This document shows positions 23,885 through 29,114 of a DNA stretch of 29,114 nt, in pieces (position 1 is the stretch's first letter; the number at the start of each line of letters is the position of its first letter). Position numbers and translations under genes: made by a program. Below the pieces are notes generated by a model. That model saw nothing but the letters and a program-made list of their open reading frames with translations, was not told the origin of the DNA and did no database searches. This stretch comes from CALVNN01 sp964393975 (GTDB lineage: Bacteria; Bacillota; Clostridia; Christensenellales; UBA1242). The stretch covers positions 1-29,114 of the forward strand of contig CAYMVO010000014.1 in the NCBI GenBank assembly GCA_964393975.1, read 5' to 3'.

Positions 23885-24130
23885 ATGTTTTAGGTGTGTT
23901 TAATTTTCCTGATAGTGTTAAGAGGTTTAGATAACTATAAATAATTACAATAAATTTTATTCTATTATTATGTAGTGTGGGATAATGAAAATGTGTTTAC
24001 ATGCTAATAAATTGCGTTAAAATAACAATTTAATAGGAAATTGAGTGTTTTTAGAGCGATAAATCAATAAATATATGATAGTTGATTGCGTGGCTTAAGT
24101 ATATTAATGCTTTATTTTTGGGTGAATGTG

Positions 24131-24139
24131 TGCTATACT
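24131..24139 (+). promoter_or_regulatory. Extended -10 promoter of the RNA ligase gene
   Basis: TGC-TATACT (-10 at 24134-24139), with a weak TTTATT at 24111-24116 as -35. The predicted start near 24146 gives a leader of about 27 nt. Confidence 0.55.
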
Positions 24140-24172
24140 TTAAATGAAATTATGTGAACCGATGAGGTGAAA

Positions 24173-25312
24173 GTGGAACTTAAAATATTAAACTTTATAA
24201 TAGAAAGCGGGGAAAATTGGAAGGAAATTTTACAAAATGCACCATATTTTATATCAATAAAAGAAGATGATGAATATTATTTATTTAAATATAGGCAAGC
24301 GGAGTCTGATATGCAGTACGAGATTGTGCGAGAATGTCGTGGGCTTATATTGGATCGGGAGACTATGGAGCCCGTATCTTTGTCCTTTACTAAATTTTTT
24401 AATTATGGTGAACAGTACGCGAGCAGTATAGATTGGAAGACTGCTGTTACTCAAGAAAAGGTAGATGGTTCAAAGATGTGTGTCTGGCACCACAAAGGTA
24501 GATGGCATATCAGTAGTAGTGGTACGATAGATGCATACAAAGCAAATGTTAGTGACTTAGGGTTTACTTATGGTGATTTGTTTGAAGAGGCAGTGCAAAA
24601 TTTAGGGCTTAGTATAGATGATTTTTTTGATAAATTAGATACTCGGTTTTGCTACACTTTTGAACTTGTTTCACCTAAAGCCCCTATCATTATAAATTAT
24701 AAAAAGACTATGATTTACTATATCGGGCTTAGGGATATGGTGACATTTGATGAAGTTGATCCATCTTTTGATGAAACTATTAGTAATTTAGTTGCGCGAC
24801 CTAAAGTGTACAAGTTGAATACTTTAGAAAATTGTCTAAAGGCGGTGGAAAAATTAGGGCTAAAGCAAGAAGGGTATGTGATTGTAGATGCAAAATTTAG
24901 GCGAATTAAAATCAAATCTCATCAATATTTAATTGCTCATTATTTGAACAACAATGGTGTTCAAAGTAATGCTAGACTACTTGAAATCGTAGAAAAAAAC
25001 GAGATAGACGAGTTTTGCACTTATTTTCCTAATTGGCGTGAAAAGCTAGAAACAATAAAACAGAATAAATTGCAGTTTTTAAATCGCATCTATGAAGCGA
25101 CACAGAAGGTACAACAATTTGTTAAGGATAATAATATTGATGAAGTGCGTAATTCTAAAGTGATTGCTGAGTTTGTAAACACAAACTATAAAGATATAGC
25201 GAGCTTTTTATTTAAAATACTTAGAACAGATTTGGTTGAGTACTTTATTGAAAATGAGTGGCAAAAACTTATAATTGATAAACGCGTTGATTTTTTAATG
25301 AAAAAAGATTAA
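24173..25312 (+). CDS. T4 Rnl1-like RNA ligase
   Basis: ATP-dependent RNA ligase of the covalent nucleotidyltransferase superfamily, closest by eye to T4 RNA ligase 1. 379 residues. The N-terminal part has the family segment ECRGLILDRET (54-64) and FTKFFNYGE (72-80). Motif I EKVDGS (95-100) holds the adenylated Lys96. Motif III is YTFELVSP (161-168), motif IV QEGYVIV (232-238) and motif V RIKIKSHQYL (244-253). A helical C-terminal domain (about 260-379) could bind substrate. The start is GTG at 24173 with GAGG at 24164-24167. A GTG six bases earlier overlaps that site. No kinase, phosphatase or methyltransferase partner is adjacent, so it is a stand-alone ligase with its own promoter. RNA repair or phage defence are both possible. 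Confidence 0.88.
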   Translation: MELKILNFIIESGENWKEILQNAPYFISIKEDDEYYLFKYRQAESDMQYEIVRECRGLILDRETMEPVSLSFTKFFNYGEQYASSIDWKTAVTQEKVDGSKMCVWHHKGRWHISSSGTIDAYKANVSDLGFTYGDLFEEAVQNLGLSIDDFFDKLDTRFCYTFELVSPKAPIIINYKKTMIYYIGLRDMVTFDEVDPSFDETISNLVARPKVYKLNTLENCLKAVEKLGLKQEGYVIVDAKFRRIKIKSHQYLIAHYLNNNGVQSNARLLEIVEKNEIDEFCTYFPNWREKLETIKQNKLQFLNRIYEATQKVQQFVKDNNIDEVRNSKVIAEFVNTNYKDIASFLFKILRTDLVEYFIENEWQKLIIDKRVDFLMKKD

Positions 25313-25429
25313 ATAAGAATATTATAAAGCACTAATGATGTAATGTAAAACTTTAAATTATGTTGGCATAGTTAAAAATCAGCATAAGCTCAGCATTATA
25401 TTTTGCGCTTTAATCTTTTTCATTATATT

Positions 25430-25467
25430 AAAAATCTCAGACTGTAAACATTTGTCTACAATCTGAG
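25430..25467 (-). terminator. Terminator of the transglutaminase-like gene
   Basis: An 11-position inverted repeat (25436-25446 and 25457-25467) with one internal mismatch. Read on the minus strand it is followed by ATTTTT. It lies between the convergent RNA ligase and transglutaminase genes. Confidence 0.72.
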
Positions 25468-25478
25468 AGGAAATTAAT

Positions 25479-28151
25479 TTATTGTTTAGTTGTTTTAGAT
25501 TTTTGAAAAGATTTTTTGCTTAGGAATGAATATAATATTATAAAACCTATCAGTAATATAATAGTCCCCACAAATAAGGTGACTAATGTTTTTGCGGCGG
25601 TGTTATTGATTTCCTGCTCCAAAGTGGGAGAGTATCTTGCGACAAATTGACTATTTAGATTTGCTATTCCGTTCTTCAATTCGTTTGATTTTATATCTAG
25701 TGCGACATATCCTATTTCAATAGTGCTATTGTTTTGTAGATCTGAATATGTTAAATTTAGTGTATTATCAAATACTTCTATTAGCTTCTTATTAACTAAA
25801 ACATAATCTATCGTATAATTTTTATTTGGTGTTATAGTGATTGATAATGTTTCATCATTATTTATTTCAAGCACTTCATTTTGAATACGCGCTCCGATTT
25901 TAGCTGAGAAATCACCGCAAGGGTTAATGTTTCTGATATAAACATTTTTATTAGGACTTGTTACATTGATAGCGTCCACACCAACGAGCATAAAAGGACT
26001 AAAGCTATTGACAATTGCAATGATACCATATTCAGTGAGGGTACAAGGTATTTCCTCTGTGATACTTGGATCTATCCTACCGCTAGCATCACGTTTAAAG
26101 TGGTATAATTTGTAAACGACACCCCCAGTCTTTGCGGTCAATCCATTTGGAAATCCAAAAGCAACCTTTAGATATGAACCTTCTGGAATAGTCGTTACAC
26201 TTCCGCAAACATTTAGTCCTATTTCATAAGTAGCAAAGCTTTTTATGCTACTTTCAGAAATATTTGTTTGAGAAGTTATATTATTTATCATTGCTTTTTC
26301 ATCTTCAGAATCGGTCTTAGAAACGACCAAAGCGAGTTGACTGCGTTCCTTTTGGGTGACATATTCACCATTTTGTTTTTGCCAATTTTGCATGCTTAGA
26401 TCATTGTTATCTATTAGTGTTGGGTGCCCGTAAACATTCATATATAATCTACCATCGTTATATATTTTATCACACACATAACTAGGCATTGAAAAAGTAA
26501 GCGTGGCATAATCAGGACTGGCACCATTTTCATCAGCATAAATATTTAAAGGTTGAAAATAATATGTTACATTATTATGCATATACATTTTACTAGGCGA
26601 CACCGTAAACGATATGGTTTTGTTGCCGTCAAAAGTTATATTTGAAATAGTGGTATACTTTCCCAAATCAACATATTTAGGGGAGTATACACGAATACCT
26701 AATTCGCCTGTCAATTCTAATTGCATATCATACTCAATAGTGACATTATATGTCTTTGTAGCGTTTAAATAAGTGCCATTTGTGGGTGTTAATGAGCGAA
26801 TTATAGGGCGGTTTGTATTTTTATCATAAGATGGATTTACAATAGCATCACTGCTTGCGACTAATTTGCTTGTGTCAAATGTTGCGTAAAAATACCCATT
26901 ATCAGGTGCTTGACTTGTTACGAAAAATCTAATCAATTCCCAATTGTTTAGCACTGTAAATATTGATTCGCCACCATTATTTGTTGTGATATTATAGATT
27001 GCATAATATCCGTTATCTATCCATTTAATGTCGTTATTTGTAAAATTGCCGTGTTGGGCTATCAAATAAAGATTAGGAGTTTCAGATATCAGTTCATTTG
27101 CATCCTTGCCGTTAAAACTAATACTGATATCACCGTTTTCTAGTATTCTTGTTGTTATAGGTTCATTGTCATAATCATACTCTGCGAGTTTTGGATAAGT
27201 AAATACTTTACCGCTATAAGATATTGTGCGTTCGTTTAGATATTTTTTCTCAGCGGTTGTTTGACCATACATAGCAAATGTTATATCGGTATTATTCATA
27301 GTGCAGTCGACGAGGTACCATTTGCCATCAAGAGATACTTCATTCCATGCATGCGGATTTTTAGTTTCTTGCTTGGTGGTTTCGTCAAAATTTAGATAAT
27401 ATCCAACCACTTCAGCGCAGTCAATTCCGACTTTATCGCAAACGAGTTTAAATGATTTTGAGTACGCTTCACAAACGCCGTATCCGGTTAAAAGTGCATA
27501 AGATGTTCTTATGTAAGGAGAGTTTGCTTTTAATGTTTCATTATCACAAAAATCATAATTGATTGTGCCAATAACAGTATTTATTTGCTTAATTTTTTCT
27601 TGAATTGTGACGCCTGTGATTTTGTTAATGATGCTATTGATTTTATTGTTTAAATTTTCTATAGCGTTCAAGATATCTGTTTCATTATTAAAACCATTAT
27701 CTATATAATAATTATTATTTCTACCCGCACCAATGCTTGCCGTATACTTATTTTTATCGGTGGCAAGATTTAGTGTTATTTTATCAAAATCAACATAAAA
27801 CACATCTGGGTGGTCTAGATAAAACGCATCTTTACCTGCACCAAACTCTTTTAATAGTGTGCTATTGCCGTTTTGAAAATTTTTTATATCATTTTCCACA
27901 ATTACATTGTTTGCCAACAAATCAAATTGTCCGCTTTTTGCAAGTATACCATCCTTAGCCATAGTTTCTAGTGCGCAGTAAAAATTTTTGGATAGTTTTG
28001 TGGTTAATTGATTATAATAAGGAATATTTACTGAGTTGACTTCAGCGCTTACGCTAGTATTTTTAATGCCAATGACACTAAAAGTTGTGAAGAGCATAGT
28101 AACTACTAGTATTAATATGTATAGTTTTGTTTTTGTAAATATTTTTGACAT
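25479..28151 (-). CDS. Membrane-anchored secreted transglutaminase-like protein
   Basis: 890 residues. An N-terminal signal peptide (1-36, cleavage likely after SVSA) is followed by a transglutaminase-like cysteine-protease fold domain. Its triad is visible as Cys227 in YGVCEAYSKSFK, His267 in NPHAWNEV and Asp282 in YLVDCTMNN. About 420-840 is a long beta-rich region, including Ig-like stretches such as IRSLTPTNGTYLNATKTYNVTI. One membrane segment near 850-875 (VTLFVGTIILLIGFIILYSFL) and a basic tail anchor it. The protein thus displays its bulk outside the cell. Likely roles are peptide cross-linking, proteolysis or wall-related binding, with unknown substrate. On the minus strand GAGGAAG precedes the ATG. 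It has its own promoter and terminator. Confidence 0.83.
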   Translation of the reverse strand: MSKIFTKTKLYILILVVTMLFTTFSVIGIKNTSVSAEVNSVNIPYYNQLTTKLSKNFYCALETMAKDGILAKSGQFDLLANNVIVENDIKNFQNGNSTLLKEFGAGKDAFYLDHPDVFYVDFDKITLNLATDKNKYTASIGAGRNNNYYIDNGFNNETDILNAIENLNNKINSIINKITGVTIQEKIKQINTVIGTINYDFCDNETLKANSPYIRTSYALLTGYGVCEAYSKSFKLVCDKVGIDCAEVVGYYLNFDETTKQETKNPHAWNEVSLDGKWYLVDCTMNNTDITFAMYGQTTAEKKYLNERTISYSGKVFTYPKLAEYDYDNEPITTRILENGDISISFNGKDANELISETPNLYLIAQHGNFTNNDIKWIDNGYYAIYNITTNNGGESIFTVLNNWELIRFFVTSQAPDNGYFYATFDTSKLVASSDAIVNPSYDKNTNRPIIRSLTPTNGTYLNATKTYNVTIEYDMQLELTGELGIRVYSPKYVDLGKYTTISNITFDGNKTISFTVSPSKMYMHNNVTYYFQPLNIYADENGASPDYATLTFSMPSYVCDKIYNDGRLYMNVYGHPTLIDNNDLSMQNWQKQNGEYVTQKERSQLALVVSKTDSEDEKAMINNITSQTNISESSIKSFATYEIGLNVCGSVTTIPEGSYLKVAFGFPNGLTAKTGGVVYKLYHFKRDASGRIDPSITEEIPCTLTEYGIIAIVNSFSPFMLVGVDAINVTSPNKNVYIRNINPCGDFSAKIGARIQNEVLEINNDETLSITITPNKNYTIDYVLVNKKLIEVFDNTLNLTYSDLQNNSTIEIGYVALDIKSNELKNGIANLNSQFVARYSPTLEQEINNTAAKTLVTLFVGTIILLIGFIILYSFLSKKSFQKSKTTKQ

Positions 28152-28180
28152 AAACTTCCTCGCTTGTGTACATTTTTTAA

Positions 28181-28189
28181 ATTATAGCA
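28181..28189 (-). promoter_or_regulatory. Extended -10 promoter of the transglutaminase-like gene
   Basis: On the minus strand TGC-TATAAT (TATAAT at 28186 to 28181). No good -35. The leader is about 25 nt. Confidence 0.55.
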
Positions 28190-28249
28190 TATTTAAATAT
28201 GTTTGAAAAGAGGTTTATAAATTTATGTGTTTAGTTTTATAAAATTTCA

Positions 28250-28282
28250 CAAAAAATGCTCCAGTTTACACGACTGAAGCAT
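28250..28282 (-). terminator. Terminator of the Cys-rich protein gene
   Basis: On the minus strand ATGCTTCAGT (28282-28273) pairs fully with ACTGGAGCAT (28265-28256), including one G-U pair, followed by six T. Confidence 0.85.
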
Positions 28283-28294
28283 AATGTGATTTGT

Positions 28295-28942
28295 TTAGTT
28301 TTGTGTTGCTGTAGGATATAGTGGTAATTCAAACACGCCCGCGCAAACATCTTGTGTAAAATCTACGCTTGGCGGTATCTCGCAGTATCCATAACTAGGT
28401 AGACATATATCCGCCTCTACAGTTACTCGGATGATAAGTGTTATACACAAGTCTAATATAAATGTAGAACCCGTTACCCAACGTCCAACATTTGCACTTA
28501 ACGCACCAAACGCTTCAATAGTGTATGGTATAATGGACGCTTGAGGGACGAATAGTATCACATCAAATGGAACTGTTACAGTAGCAGTACCTACACCTGC
28601 CACACCGTTAGCATCGGTAAAGTTTACTAGATACGGAATCACTGCGTTACCGCTAACCCTCGCATAGTTCGGTCTCTCTGCAAGTCGGTCTACTACAATA
28701 TCTGTTATTGTGGTAGGTATACTTGTGTTTGTGCTTGCACTTGCGAATGTTAATGGCTCAGTCGGTGTAGGTGTGGTGAATGTCACGTCTACTTGGTTTC
28801 CCGTTAGCCCAATTTGTTTGATGCAACTATCAAACACTTTTGTAGTATGTATACACACTTTCTCGCATAATCCGTTTAGTGGATTACCACTTATAGGACC
28901 TGGACAACAAAGTGATGTTCTATTGCTCGTATAAAAAGACAT
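28295..28942 (-). CDS. Cys-rich coat-like protein, function unproven
   Basis: 215 residues, no signal peptide or membrane segment. Nine Cys occur in two clusters, at the N-terminus (12, 13, 26, 30, 40) and the C-terminus (166, 180, 187, 200). The start reads CCPGPISGNPLNGLCEKVC and the end LPSYGYCEIPP...ELPLYP. The middle is Thr/Val-rich and probably beta. I recall similar Cys-framed proteins in spore-forming Clostridia but cannot name the family with certainty. AGGAGG lies just before the ATG, and a possible sigma-K promoter stands upstream. Base use appears richer in G and C than the neighbouring genes, which could mean high expression or a different origin. A spore-surface role is an inference. 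Confidence 0.68.
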   Translation of the reverse strand: MSFYTSNRTSLCCPGPISGNPLNGLCEKVCIHTTKVFDSCIKQIGLTGNQVDVTFTTPTPTEPLTFASASTNTSIPTTITDIVVDRLAERPNYARVSGNAVIPYLVNFTDANGVAGVGTATVTVPFDVILFVPQASIIPYTIEAFGALSANVGRWVTGSTFILDLCITLIIRVTVEADICLPSYGYCEIPPSVDFTQDVCAGVFELPLYPTATQN

Positions 28943-28969
28943 TTTTCCTCCTATAAAATTTGTATTCTG

Positions 28970-28987
28970 TGAAGATATAAATCTTCA
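28970..28987 (-). other. Hairpin at the 5' end of the leader
   Basis: TGAAGAT/ATCTTCA, a perfect 7-bp stem with a 4-nt loop, right at the predicted transcript start on the minus strand. Such 5' hairpins can stabilise mRNA. Confidence 0.5.
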
Positions 28988-29018
28988 TTATATACTATGT
29001 TACAAATACACCAAAAGT
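28987..29018 (-). promoter_or_regulatory. Possible sigma-K promoter of the Cys-rich gene
   Basis: On the minus strand CAC (AC at 29018-29017) lies 17 bp before CATAGTATA (28999-28991), fitting the sigma-K pattern AC-N16/17-CATANNNTA. A TATAAT (28992-28987) overlaps it, so a sigma-A promoter with a weak -35 is the alternative. Confidence 0.45.
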
Positions 29019-29080
29019 GACAATTTATTATGTAATTACATTTGGTAATAAAAAATTTTTAAAAAATATGTAAAAAATAG

Positions 29081-29109
29081 TTGCAAAATAATGAAATAAT
29101 GGGTATACT
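29081..29109 (+). promoter_or_regulatory. Forward promoter at the window edge
   Basis: TTGCAA (29081-29086), 17 bp spacer, TATACT (29104-29109). It is divergent from the Cys-rich gene. The gene it serves lies beyond the window. Confidence 0.6.
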
Positions 29110-29114
29110 AAGAG

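Overview
The window looks like a chromosomal segment of a low-GC Gram-positive bacterium, most likely an uncultured member of the Clostridia. The reasons are AT-rich DNA, strong AGGAGG-type ribosome binding sites, textbook TTGACA-N17-TATAAT promoters, U-tract terminators, and gene neighbourhoods known from Bacillota: tmk-holB-ricT-trmN-rsmI, tsaE-tsaB-rimI, rpmH-rnpA-yidD-yidC and rnr-smpB-ssrA. One late gene has a possible sigma-K promoter, which hints at sporulation but does not prove it. No rRNA, tRNA, insertion sequence, prophage or CRISPR array was found.

Layout. 110-3963: an operon for dTMP synthesis, the clamp loader and RNA modification, with overlapping genes. 4053-9096: tsaE-tsaB-rimI (tRNA t6A), an alpha/beta hydrolase, a membrane-anchored MurF-like ligase and Ddl, the last two making and attaching D-Ala-D-Ala. 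9208-10532: a small exported protein and deoC. 10676-11263: about 590 bases without a gene. 11316-15382: a bacterial PH-domain protein, rpmH, a structured spacer, rnpA, yidD, yidC and lysS. 15433-18767: a self-contained two-gene unit of unknown function (996 and 81 residues). 18769-21936: rnr, a structured non-coding stretch, smpB and the tmRNA gene. 21986-23884: a membrane-anchored acidic coiled-coil protein and a 90-residue protein, both unrecognised. 24173-25312: a stand-alone T4 Rnl1-like RNA ligase. The last two genes are on the minus strand: a membrane-anchored secreted transglutaminase-like protein and a Cys-rich, coat-like protein. A forward promoter at the very end points to a gene beyond the window.

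Together the recognised genes are mostly housekeeping: tRNA and rRNA modification, ribosome rescue, RNA decay, membrane insertion and cell wall synthesis. The less ordinary content is the orphan 996/81-residue unit, the RNA ligase, the MurF with a multi-pass N-terminus, the hairpin overlapping the ddl start, and the unexplained structured stretch upstream of smpB. All calls come from reading the sequence. No database search was run, so family assignments rest on visible motifs and length.
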